Source: Mermis nigrescens
Lineage: Eukaryota > Nematoda > Enoplea > Mermithida > Mermithidae
NCBI GenBank assembly: GCA_036768485.1
Contig: JAVLUZ010000162.1
Coordinates: forward strand, 605,845-669,844
DNA: 64,000 nucleotides
Direction: 5' to 3'
The position numbers and the translations under genes were made by a program. Shown in pieces: positions 27,901 to 37,861 of this stretch; within the stretch, counting starts at the first letter, position 1; every line of letters begins with the position of its first letter. The notes under the pieces are model-generated. The model saw only the letters and a list, made by a program, of their open reading frames with translations. It was not told where the DNA came from and made no database searches.

Positions 27901-30900
27901 TTTTTTTCGCAATTTTTTGATGCTAATGGATAGTGCTCGATGAGAAACGTCTAAAAACAGTGTTATTTCGCCCTAACACCATTTTAAGGTCATTTTTTGA
28001 CCTTTGAAAAATCTTGCACCTCCTCAGAATTTTGGTGCCGCCCACTAATGATGGCCGCTCCCTCGTCGTCGGAAATATTTGGGCGCAAAAAAGAATAAAT
28101 GTGTATTCTTTGACGATTTTAGCCAATTTTTCATAATTTTTTGAAAATTTTCCAACACTTCGCGACGGCTTAATACCACACGTGGACGGGGGTGGAGGGG
28201 TTGGGGTATTCCCCGAGAAGTTGAAATACCCCCGAGAAATCAAAATATCCCCCAGAATTTAATTCTTGAAATTTTTCGCTTTTTTAGCGATTTTTTTATG
28301 TTGTTGGATAGTGCTCGATGAGAAACGTCGAAAAATGGTATTTTTTCACCATACGACCACTTTTAAGACCATTTTTTGACCTTTGAAAATTTTTTCACCT
28401 TCTCCAGAAATTTTTTTAACCCCTCCCAGAATTTCGGTGCTGCCCACCTATGCTTAATACTCATTAATAACATTTCTTGACGTTGTACTTAACGCTCTAA
28501 AAAGCTATTTTTCACGTCAAAAGAATAGACGTCGTTAAGAAAACAGATTTTATAGTTCTTACAAGAATTTCTCGAGTATTTTTTTCGGCGCTTTGTGTCG
28601 TGTTTAGCTTTAATTCTGCGGATTATTCATAGAAAACTCTCAAACGTTTTTAAAAATTTTAAACTCATATTTGTGTCAGAAATTATTCTGTCTATCAAAG
28701 GACAGCAAAAAAACGGCTACTTTAAGCATAATGGGCGGATTATTCAGACAATTTTTGTCACTATTAGGAAAAATCAGAATACCGCCTTCTCGTTCCGTAA
28801 GAAAAGCTTGCTTCCATCACTTATTAAGATATATTTACTTGTATTAATTCCAGTTGATTCGTTGGCCTCGATTTCTTGAACTGGGATTCGTCCTGAAGGC
28901 TGCCTAATTTTTTGAAGTAGTTCTCTAGAACCCTGTTGAATCGATCCTTTGATTTGGACGCCTGAGATGGATCAGATTCTTCATCGTATAAGGCATCGGT
29001 TAACCCTTCGACCGACTGGAATAGCTCTCTGACGTATAATTCAACGAGTGTCCCTGACATCACGTTGGTTTTTTTCGCTTAAAAAGCTGACAATTGTCAC
29101 AATAGAGATAAAAAATAAATAAAAGAAACCCTGTTCAAAATAACAGACAAAATTTAGAATTTTATTATCGAAAGAAAAATAAAAAAAGCTGTAGAATTTT
29201 TCAAAAAATTCCAATATCTCAAATCAACAAAGATTATAAGTAAATTTAAAAAAATTGAAATCAATACATTAAAATCAATAAATTGAACAAAATTGACTTT
29301 ATGCATTAAGAATTGTCCGTTGCGAAAAATTGTTATATTGATACGCCTCATCGATAAGATGAACGAATAATACATGGACGTTTCAGATCGGCAATTCGGG
29401 CATTAGAAAAAATTGAATTTCAGGAAATATTGAATATGAGTATATATTCAATAATCTGAACTTCTGTAGTTTTTATCGTTTTTGTCAAGGGCAGCATATA
29501 TAAAAACATAAAACCTTTGAAGAAGAAACAATTTTGAACAAGAATGACAAGGTGATAAAATAAGTGAAGCAGGTTATGTATGGAAAAATATTAAAAATGA
29601 GATAAAATTTACCGGCTCGAACAAAGTTTTGTCATCATGAGTAAACAAATTTTTAAACAAAAACCGTCAAATTTGCAACTCTTACCGTAAGTTAGGACAA
29701 AGAGAGCGATTCCTGATTTTAGACTCGATAGCTGCTGAAGCAATTGTTTTAAAACTACTTTATTGTCGTCATTTTTTTCCAGCACTTGTTTAGCAAAACC
29801 ATGTTTGCTGAATATTTTAAATATCAGGATCCTTCCACGCATACCAATACTAGAATTTCAATTAATGTGATGCTCCGCGTTAATAAGCCTGTTTCTGAAA
29901 TTCATCGCTTTTTTCGCCTTAATTACGTGGGTAAAATATTTAAAAAATTGAACGGAAAACCGGGATCTTATTCTCCTGATGCATAATACACGTAAATACA
30001 TCTATGTCTATGATGATTTCTAATATTTTAAGAAATAAAGAGCAAAAAATTTAATGCTATTTAGGTTCTAGCCGATTTTCAGCCGTCTGCTTGCAACCCA
30101 AAGCCCTACCGGCTATGCAACTTTACGAATATCTATGTCATTACCATATGTGTTCTTATGAGAAGTTTGACCTATGGCTGCTAAGTGCTAACCATAGCTG
30201 GACAGCAACAAAATTCTGAAAGGGGATGCAAGATTTTTCAAAGGTCAAAAATCGGTCTTAAAAATGGTGGTATAGCGAAAAAATACCATTTGTTAACTTT
30301 TATCATCAAGTACTATCTATTGGCATCAAAAATTGCGAGAGAAAGAAGAAAATTGAAAATTGAATTCAGGGGGGGGTATTTTGGTTTCTGGGGGGTGTTC
30401 GGCCTTCTGTGGGGTTCTTACCCCCTACTACCCACGACAATGTGTGCTGCTGACCACTCCCAGAATTGTCAAGTATCGGAAAAAAGTGTGCTTTTGAGGC
30501 ATTTTTAGCTAATTTTGGCTATAGGAGTGTCAAATTTTCGGCGCTTCGCGCCGTACACTCATTTTTCGACTATATTTTGTTCGATTTACTAAAACTTTTC
30601 TGACTTTTTTCCAAACTTCTTTATTTTTATGTTCCAGAAAAAACGAGCTCCGACTGAGATGTCGAAAATGCTTTCTAAGCCCAAAACGGCACTTTTTAAA
30701 AATTACTTAACGTTGACTCCCGCCGAATTTCCCTTGGTCATACGTAACCTTATATCTTTATAAATTTTTGTTGCAGGAATCGGTGATTTTTTTTGTATTT
30801 GCATAAAATAGCTGCATTTTCCCACTTTCTTACGCGGCGATCCGCTAATTATATCTTGGCGATCAACCGACGGACTAAAGTCCGGATTGGAACGATGCTG

Positions 30901-31958
30901 CAACTTTGGCACGATGCCAGCTAAAAAATCAGCCAACTTTCCGACGGTCGATTTTCGCCTTTCCGAAACGTGAGCGTCTAATGTTCTCCGGTCTTCCATC
31001 AAAATTTGCTCCCACTGAGCCTTTTCGAATTCGGCATTTCGTCGCATTCTGCTACGTTTCTTCCGAAAAAGTTGAAGAACATTGTTTTACATCTAATTAG
31101 AACTTCCGAAAAAAGATTATTTAATCTAGAAACGAACTTACGAGTAGTTTGGCTTGAAAACAGGGCGGAAAAAAGGTTTTTTCTATCCGAAGCCATCCAT
31201 AATTTCCTCGAAGTATCAGTGATTTGGCTGGGAGGAACCAATTTTCGGCTTTTCTTAACAGTAACGAGCGGTAAAGGACTTGAAAAGCTCTATTTTTGAA
31301 AACCTTTGAAATTTATGCAAATTTTATAAACACGTAATGAAGCCAATTTTGGCACGTGTACGCTGCTTGACCTAAACATTTAGCCTATAAACTAGTGTAA
31401 AGTAGTGGAAAAAATAAAAAAATAATAAAACTAAGAAACGGTTGTGCAAAAAACATCAAACAAATTTGGATATTTGCCAAAAATAACGAAAAATTATAGA
31501 AAGGCATAAGGCTGTACGTATACTGACTCATGACGCAAAAGGCTAAACTTAGCTATTCGAGTCGGTCCATTTTGTTCAAATCAAAATTCTGTTCTTCCGT
31601 TCAAGAAAGCCTAAAACCAGATTATTTTGAGATAACACACAAATTTAATTTTTCGTTTCGACCATATTCCAAAGTTTTAGCCCCCTTTATATACGCACCA
31701 AATGTTTTAAGCCGAATTTCCAGACGGGTTTTGTGCATTCTGCGTAGTCGTCGAGACCTCGAGTCGTTTGGGCGCACGATTCGATTTTGATTTTTTGGTC
31801 TAAATCCATCAAACTGGTGATTTTACCGGCTTTCACTGACATCAAAGAGGCGATCGCTTGTTTTTGCATTCGATTCATTAGTTTTGTAACGTCTCGCGAA
31901 TCGGTCGTCGAATATTTGGGGAAATAGTACCGGTCGAATATTGATTCGGAATTCAAGT
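14925..31958 (-). CDS. Gene B: MLT-10-like moulting protein (partial model, 5 exons)
   Basis: Exons on the minus strand: about 31958-31699, about 31059-30834 (donor gtaaga), 29077-28839 (donor gtaaat), 23317-22929 (donor gtgaac) and about 15908-14925. The first four join in phase. Exon 3 into exon 4 reads LELIQ then VVQEIVKKLTN, followed by FIMSPRVLPL and RLLSPDVFGFGES, both hallmarks of the MLT-10/DUF644 family. The fifth exon supplies the C-terminal proline-rich repeats. Exon 4 ends in phase 2, while no acceptor tried for exon 5 matches, so a small exon between them is probably missing. The true start and stop were not located. Members of this family are secreted, cuticle-associated proteins needed for moulting in Caenorhabditis elegans; function here is by family inference. 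Confidence 0.72.
15945..16215 (+). repeat. Dispersed repeat family 1, copy beside a gene B exon
   Basis: Typical copy with gggggtatgcacccccaaga, ttttgatgccaatggatatt and ggttgtgcctacgtatg. It ends within about 40 bp of the gene B acceptor, so the acceptor tract may be partly repeat-derived. Confidence 0.85.
16330..17058. mobile_element. MITE B, copy 2
   Basis: Starts ggggttccaccaaaaatgac. Shares ataacactagtcaaggcaaa and other words with 12067-13072 and lacks the nested MITE A. The right end is diverged (tttttggtgacacccgag). Confidence 0.75.
17220..20590. repeat. Large dispersed repeat, copy 2
   Basis: Same family and orientation as 1-2655. It lies in the long intron between gene B exons 4 and 5 and ends in the inverted-arm structure. 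Short open frames inside have no recognisable product. Confidence 0.7.
19772..20580. repeat. Inverted arms with central spacer, copy 2 (spacer flipped)
   Basis: Arms at about 19772-19955 and 20406-20580. The spacer reads atgcagtagctatgggaaat near its left and aatcggccctgctttgcttg near its right. In copy 1 the matching words appear as reverse complements in the reverse order (cccatagctactgcatagct near 2400 and the related agcaagcaaacc near 2190). Confidence 0.65.
20895..21175 (+). repeat. Dispersed repeat family 1, copy
   Basis: Starts cacacgtgggcgggggag, contains tttttgatgcaaatggatat, and ends ggtgctgcgcatctatg. Confidence 0.8.
21460..22800. repeat. Composite dispersed element with two internal tandem arrays, copy 1
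   Basis: Opens agctgcccggcgttgcccgg and closes with acaaacaaac, tttcaaaaatatatagtaga. Inside are an array with a ~60-bp unit around ttttgatgttttgggatgtt (21530-21960) and a second ~60-bp array around cctatcttatagcattgcct and ttgtagcacggggtatctta (22020-22420). A shorter copy is at 26631-27307. Open frames through it are repeat artefacts. Confidence 0.75.
24295..24560 (-). repeat. Dispersed repeat family 1, copy
   Basis: Reverse-orientation copy: tgggttggcagcactaaaat, later catttctccttgagcactat, then ccattggcataaaaaattac and an end near cacgccttcgtgtgg. Confidence 0.8.
24698..24846 (-). CDS. Possible acidic terminal exon
   Basis: A 49-codon frame preceded by AG (catgcag) reads SEDIFTEDDSNSDEGK, then Asn/Asp-rich sequence, and ends SYMYDSEWLE with a stop. 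Composition resembles an acidic protein tail rather than random AT-rich sequence. It lies inside a gene B intron in the same strand but cannot belong to gene B because exons 3 and 4 already join in phase. It may be a remnant of another gene or simple-sequence artefact. Confidence 0.22.
26631..27307. repeat. Composite dispersed element, copy 2 (shorter)
   Basis: Opens agcagcccggcgttgtccgg and closes acaaacaaactttcacaaat. Carries the ttttgatgttttgggatgtt array but only a remnant of the second array seen in 21460-22800. Confidence 0.75.
27770..28050 (+). repeat. Dispersed repeat family 1, copy
   Basis: Starts cacaactgggcgtgggtggc, contains attttttgatgctaatggat and tgctcgatgagaaacgtcta, and ends ttggtgccgcccactaatg. 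Confidence 0.85.
28170..28455 (+). repeat. Dispersed repeat family 1, copy
   Basis: Starts taccacacgtggacgggggt, contains gtgctcgatgagaaacgtcg, and ends tcggtgctgcccacctatg. It lies shortly after another copy in the same orientation. Confidence 0.85.
30195..30720. repeat. Family 1 copy (reverse) followed by family 2 copy
   Basis: 30195-30450 is a reverse family 1 copy (tggacagcaacaaaattctg, ccattggcatcaaaaattg region). 30450-30720 is a family 2 copy with ggcgcttcgcgccgtacact and ttttgttcgatttactaaaa. Both lie in the intron just below gene B exon 2. Confidence 0.7.
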
Positions 31959-31959
31959 C

Positions 31960-32264
31960 TTCAATAGTAACATCGCAGTTTGAAATAACAGTAAATTTTT
32001 TATATGCGGATGTTTATTCATATTCCTCGGAGCCGAAAAGTGCCCAAATTGATGGTCGGAGCAACGCTTCTTTTAACGCTTCTCATCCAGCTTTATTCAT
32101 CGGCAATAAAAAAATCGCGAAAGCAGACAAGCAATTTTCAAAAATGGGTTTATGTTATTTTGGAATTGATCCGGATTCTTTGGTTCCATGATAGACCCCA
32201 TTCCTGTGCGATGCAGACGTGTTCTGGGAGTTGACCCTCTCCAGCATGGCAAAATGACCCCCTC
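31960..32264. other. Upstream of gene B exon 1, nothing recognised
   Basis: Presumed 5' side of gene B. No signal-peptide exon or promoter could be identified in it. Confidence 0.3.
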
Positions 32265-32850
32265 AAAATGACTGCGACCCCCCATAATTGTCGATTTTTC
32301 GTAAAAGTTGGTAAAAGTTGCAAAAAAGTGCCCTTTTAAGCGTTTTTAGCTTATTTTTGGCTCAAAAATCTCAAATTTTCGGCGTTTAGCGCCATATACA
32401 AATTTTTTAACTATATTTTGTTCAATTTACTTAATTTTTTTAAATTTGTTTGAAACTTTTTTAAGCTTTTATGTTATTGAAAGAACAAGCATTGTGTAAA
32501 ACCAGGTACGTAGCTGTGGGGGGAATGGGAGGTCAGGACCCTTCCCCAATTACAGAGAAAACCGGAAAAATAGGACTTTTTTTGAACGTTATTTTGTGCT
32601 ATTTTTTAGCCTTTTGGGCCCCGGACCCCTCAAAATCGGTGTTGGTCCCCCAAAATAGGACGGCCAGCTACGTACCTGTCTAAAACGTCAAAAAACAGTG
32701 CTTTTCACAGCTACGTACCTGTCTAAAACGTCAAAAAACAGTGCTTTTCACATGTACGAGTAGAGTACCTTTTGTTTTTTAGCCCAACAAGAGCATTTTT
32801 TAAAAATTTTCTGGATTTGACCCCCTCCCCCCAGAATTCCCATACTATAA
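32265..32850 (+). repeat. Dispersed repeat family 2 copy, interrupted
   Basis: Family 2 words (ttttcggcgtttagcgccat, actatattttgttcaattta, tgaaagaacaagcattgtgt) are broken by a 176-bp insertion and resume at taaaacgtcaaaaaacagtg. Directly after the insertion a 43-bp unit beginning agctacgtacctgtctaaaa is present twice in tandem (32666-32708 and 32709-32751). Confidence 0.7.
32503..32678. mobile_element. Small hAT-like MITE, 176 bp
   Basis: Inverted ends caggtacgtagctg and cagctacgtacctg. The flanks form an imperfect 8-bp duplication, tgtaaaac (32495-32502) and tctaaaac (32679-32686). A family 2 repeat is the target. Confidence 0.72.
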
Positions 32851-32872
32851 ATGTATGGTCCAGTGGCGTATC

Positions 32873-33039
32873 TATAGTCTGTTTCACATAATCTTGTGCA
32901 TTAATGCTAAGAATTTTTATCGACAGTAAGCCGATGGTTATGCTAATTATATGTCAGATTAACGCTATAATCGCACTCTGTCAGCTTATTCTCGGAGTAG
33001 TTTCGAAATTTACGACCACACTGTGTGAAACAGACTATA
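32873..33039. mobile_element. Small TA-flanked MITE, 167 bp
   Basis: Ends tatagtctgtttcacata and tgtgtgaaacagactata are inverted copies with one mismatch in 18. The outermost TA can be read as a Tc1/mariner-type duplicated target. Confidence 0.7.
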
Positions 33040-33099
33040 AGATCCGTGCACCAGATTTTTTTAAGTCATATAAAAATGATGCAAAAATCTGATATTAAC

Positions 33100-34541
33100 G
33101 TGGTGCAGAATAGAGTGTTTAACCGCCCTGAATTAACAGCCCTAAATCAAAATTATTATGGTGTAGTAATTTTTCAGTATTTTTAACGATTTTTGGCAAT
33201 TTTCTGCGAAACAGCTCAAATTTATTTCAATGTCTGCGACGATCCGGCGCGAAGCGTCAGAGAATTAGTGAAATTTACTAACAGAAACACATTACTACAC
33301 TATTTTCTGTATTTGAGCACATACAGCCAGCAAAGCTTATTGAAGCAGTAGACGTCGAAATTTTTTAGAATTTATATAAAAAATAGAAAAAACCACAAAG
33401 ATACGGCTTCCACTCCACGAGGAAAGTAAATAGATTTAAATAAATAAAATAAGTTTTTTAAATAGATCAATGTTGGATTCCCAAAAAAAATTGCAAACAG
33501 TCACGAGTACTTTGATAAATGGGCTCTTGAGATGATATTGCCATTAATTTTTTATTAATTATAAACCGTAAATTCATGACATTTTTTTCATAATTAATTA
33601 TTATTAAATTTATTAAAATTATTGAGGGTAAGCTTTTGGAGATCTGTCATGAATAATCAAGTTAAGCATAAGCTCGGCGACAAGCGCTTACTTCTACCTG
33701 CTAAGATTGAATTATAAAGCACCAAATAACAAATAACGCGAAACTCAGACATTGTACGGCACAGTCAGACTTGCGTAATTAGCATAAATAAATATTAATC
33801 TGAAAAATAAATTAGTAAAATTTTAAGCTTTGCTAAACATCTCAAGCAGAAAACGGAGATTTTAATGCCAGTCCATTATGAAGAAATCCAGCACAAAATA
33901 ACATCTCATAAAGATGAGAAAAATGTATAATAAAAAATTTATTTAAAAGTTAACAAGGAAGTTTCGTCTATGCTCTTTTTTATTACTGGGAAGGAAATGT
34001 TCGCATGATGATGTGTCTAGCATAATTAAACGGAAAAAAAACGGGAAAAAGTGACGTCTTGTGATGACCTATAATTTGTCATACAGTGAGGAAGATGACA
34101 AATTAGGTCATCAAAAAAAGCGTAAACCACGATTTTTCGCTTAATTACCGCGGAAGGTGCTATTTGTGAACAACTGTCATTTTATAGTGCATAATGTACC
34201 ACTAACACTGTAATTCGTCACATTAATTTTAATCACTGCGAATTGAAAAATAAGGAAAAGATCACACACCGTAAACGTTCGATAATATTGATTGTATCCC
34301 GCTGACCCACATAGAGTAACGTGGTGCCAATCGCCTGATATCTGTCAAAATAAAATGCTACTTACCCATAAGTCACTCTTCGTGATTATATCAGCAAAAT
34401 ATTACTACTAGTATAATAAAAAACATTGATAAAAAAATAAAAATTAATAATGATTATGATCCATTATAATAATGATGATATAAAACCTCTATAAATGGTA
34501 CACATAACAATAAAATTATTATAATAATAAAAACAAATAAG
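33100..34541. other. Intergenic, nothing recognised
   Basis: AT-rich. No domain-bearing frame and no clear repeat other than scattered A/T tracts. Confidence 0.4.
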
Positions 34542-34542
34542 A

Positions 34543-34630
<88 letters not shown>

Positions 34631-34641
34631 GAATAATAATA

Positions 34642-34674
<33 letters not shown>

Positions 34675-34680
34675 CAATTA
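34542..34680. repeat. (TAA)n microsatellite with inverted neighbour
   Basis: About 30 TAA units on the plus strand, followed by TTA units, so the two could pair. The long poly-Leu/Ile frame across it is an artefact. Confidence 0.95.
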
Positions 34681-35498
34681 TAATATTAATAATAATAATA
34701 TTGATAATTATAAAATTGATATAATAATAATAATAAATGAAAATAATAATAATAGTTTTAAGTAAAAATAGCAATAACGGCAATGAAACAAAGCAAAAAT
34801 ATTTAATTGCGTCGTTATAAATCCGGAAAAAAAAACAAAGAAACAGCTTGCAACTTGACTGAAAACATAATTGTCTTACATTATTTATACATGTGTGTAC
34901 ATTTCTTTGTGTACGCGATACGCGGTATCGGCGAAGGACAAATTAAATTTCAAGTTTGCGTTATTTATTGCTTGTTAACGAGTGCCTAAGCACGTTGAAA
35001 AATTTCAAGATGTTGTTGATTAAGCGACTCAAAAAACACAGGAACTAGTTTTAAATTTGTGATTTAAATTCGGAGATTCTCTTTGATATTTGCGATGCGT
35101 GCTCTAACTGCAGGGGGTATAAAACAATATCCGAGCTCTGGATTTTTTAATACACGCATACATGCATTTTGTTTCATTAAATCGCGTCGGCGATCACTTT
35201 GTTCGATACTGTTGCTTACATTAAGTCGAAAGCTCTGTACAGGACTTGAGTGCGTTTTGCATATTCTTTTTTACCTCCTAGACGTTCTGGCTACAGTATA
35301 CCCAGTCAAGAACATAGCTGGCCTCCGGATTCCGGGAATAGGGCAAAAAGTTTGAAGTTAGAGGTAAGAATAATTGATTTTGTGAACGTTCCTCAGCGAA
35401 GATGGGGAAATTTTAAAAATTTGGAAAATTTAAGACGATTAAAATGTTTTTCGAAAACATACATTGTTTGAAATGGCCAACACAAACGATTTCTCAAC

Positions 35499-35881
35499 GG
35501 TCTACGACGTTTCCGCGCCGCCGTTTTGGCGCCAGTAACTTATAAATTATTCTAATTAAATCAATTTGGAAGCAATTTTAAAATAAATTAAATATTCTGA
35601 AAGCAGCTTCTATAAGCTACAAAAAAGCATATTGTTCTTTTGATTCGATGAGTATCTATTTGTTTACGACTGAAAAACTGTGGGAAATCCAATATATTTT
35701 TAGATGCATTTAATTATCTCACTAAATTCAAAGCTATTCTAAAACTAATTTATACCAACACGTAGAGAATTGAATGAACTTTCAGAAACTGTATTTTACT
35801 TGAATAATAAATGAAATGTAAACAACTAATAATATTACAATGGGTGTGGCGCCGAAACGGCGGCGCCAAAACGTCCCATTC
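35499..35881. mobile_element. MULE-like MITE with GC-rich terminal inverted repeats
   Basis: 28-bp inverted repeats near each end (35506-35533 and 35848-35875) match at 25 of 28 positions; their core is gccgccgttttggcgcc. The direct repeat cgatttctcaac flanks the element (35487-35498 and 35882-35893). A 12-bp duplication is longer than hAT or mariner would leave and fits Mutator-like elements loosely. The interior is AT-rich and non-coding. Confidence 0.75.
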
Positions 35882-37861
35882 CGATTTCTCAACATGACAC
35901 GGCCGGACTCGAATAATGCAAACCTTTAGTCTCGGTCCCTAAGGTGTGCACATTATCCGATTTCGATTGTATCTACATGCAGGACCGTAGCCAAGATTCC
36001 GTTTCGGGGAGAGGGTGGAATTTTGAAGGTTAGATGTCGCGAGAAGCATTAGGGGGTAGTCAAAAATAAGGGCATTTTTTAACGTTTCTTAACGATTTCT
36101 ACGCAATAATGAAGATAAATTTGAAAAATAATTGAAACATGTTCAGTTTACTTTATGCTCATACACAACAAATCTATCGTTTAAACTATCCAGTTTTAGC
36201 CTCCGACAGAATTTCACCCCTTTTAGAGTAGTTTCATTCGAGGCCCGAAAACGGGATGTTCCGTCCGTTCCTTCGGGATGTTTTCTTCCTCTGGACCGGT
36301 TTCCGAATACAGGGGTTAGCTAAGCCCGGGGTTAAATTAATCCCCAGGTTCAGTTAACCCCAGTGTTAGGTTAACCCTCGGGGATAACTTTATCCCCTGT
36401 TTCCGAATGAAATTTAACCCTGGGTTACTAACCATTAGAGGTTCAATTAACCCTCAGGGGTTATGTACTCCAAGCATTCAATGTGTACATATTCGTTTAT
36501 GCATTGCATTTGTAGATAGAGTAGCAACAAGCAACTAATCGATATAAATAAAATATCTGAGGAATTCTCATCAAACACACCTCGCACCTATCAGTGTTGG
36601 AATGCACTGTACTTGGGATCGACTACACGGTTTGTCAAATTTAATGGACAGTTCAACCTAATAGACTAAATAATAATCAGTCAATGGCGGATCAAGAGTT
36701 TTTTGGAAGGGGGCGTGTAACCCCAATTTTTTCCAGTGAAGTCAAAAAGAAGTCTAAACCCGCTGCTAACATTAAAAATAACTTTTTTCGTCATTCTATA
36801 CTGCCTGTTTTTAGTCAAATGATTTCTAGTTTAAAAATTTCGCGAAAATTTTACAATTTCAAGCTAATTTTGTGCAAAAAGTGTTTAAATTGCATTAAAT
36901 TTAGCTATCGTGGAATTTCGACAGAGGACCTTTAGAGACTTGAATAATTCGTTATTTCCTGTTCTTGTTGCATTAAAGCATTTAGCGCCAAGCGCAAAAT
37001 TTTTTAGAATTTATCTTTAAAAATGGAAGAGACTTACAAAATATGGCTTTCAGACCAAGAAAGTAAATGAATGTTATAAATATGCCTTGAATTTGAGAAT
37101 TTACGATGGTCGATGGCCAAAAATTGTTGCAAAAGTACATATCCATTCTTTTTATCTCGCCAACTATTTTAACCGATGGGGAAGGACGGCCGCCACCTGC
37201 TCCCTCTTAAATGCATCCCTGCATATATTAAAATGGAATCAACAAACTCGGAATAGAACATATGTGATGAATTGCTAGATAGTCAGACTCAGAATTCCGG
37301 TAATAACAAATTTGGAACTGAACGATCGAAGATTTTATAATATTGGAAGAGTGTTATAAAAAACATCAAAAATTATGGAATCTGCATTTCATTGTATATT
37401 GAATATATAACTTACATACTATAGTCCGCTTCTGAGGTTTTAAAAAAATTTAAAGTATGTAAAAGTGTTATAAACTTACACCATAGTTTCGAAGTTCCCA
37501 CAATTGATCGAGTAATGGGGAGACGTTTGCCATCTCTAAAGCGCAAAACTGCATCAAAATTTTAATCCCTTTTTGTAGCCTGATTCATCCTGATTGATAT
37601 CAAATGTAAACTGCAAAGTTGAATGGAACAGACTACAATTCAATTAACTATTTCTCACAAACAGCACAAAATTTAAGGCTATTCAAAGTTCTTATACACA
37701 CCAAACCGTGAGCGACCAATATAGTTTGCAGAAATAAATCCTGATCGGCATCAGGGTTCACTTTTATGGGACAAAACAATTGAAGTTAACCCTCAACAAT
37801 TTAACCCTTTTATTCGGAAACCTGAGATAATTACTGATATCAAATGCATATTACATACAGC

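Larger units (their letters stand above)
23318..28838. other. Long intron of gene B
   Basis: Contains dispersed repeats at 24295-24560, 26631-27307, 27770-28050 and 28170-28455, plus AT-rich tracts. A tattcccaacctatttatta segment near 23740 recurs inverted near 26500. Apart from the weak acidic frame at 24698-24846 I see no gene. Confidence 0.5.

Noticed and set aside
34454..34783. Leucine/isoleucine-rich open frame
   Set aside because: Translation of a TAA/TTA microsatellite.
36684..36935. 83-codon plus-strand frame beginning MADQEFFGRG
   Set aside because: Lies in repeat-like DNA similar in composition to other dispersed copies; no recognisable domain.
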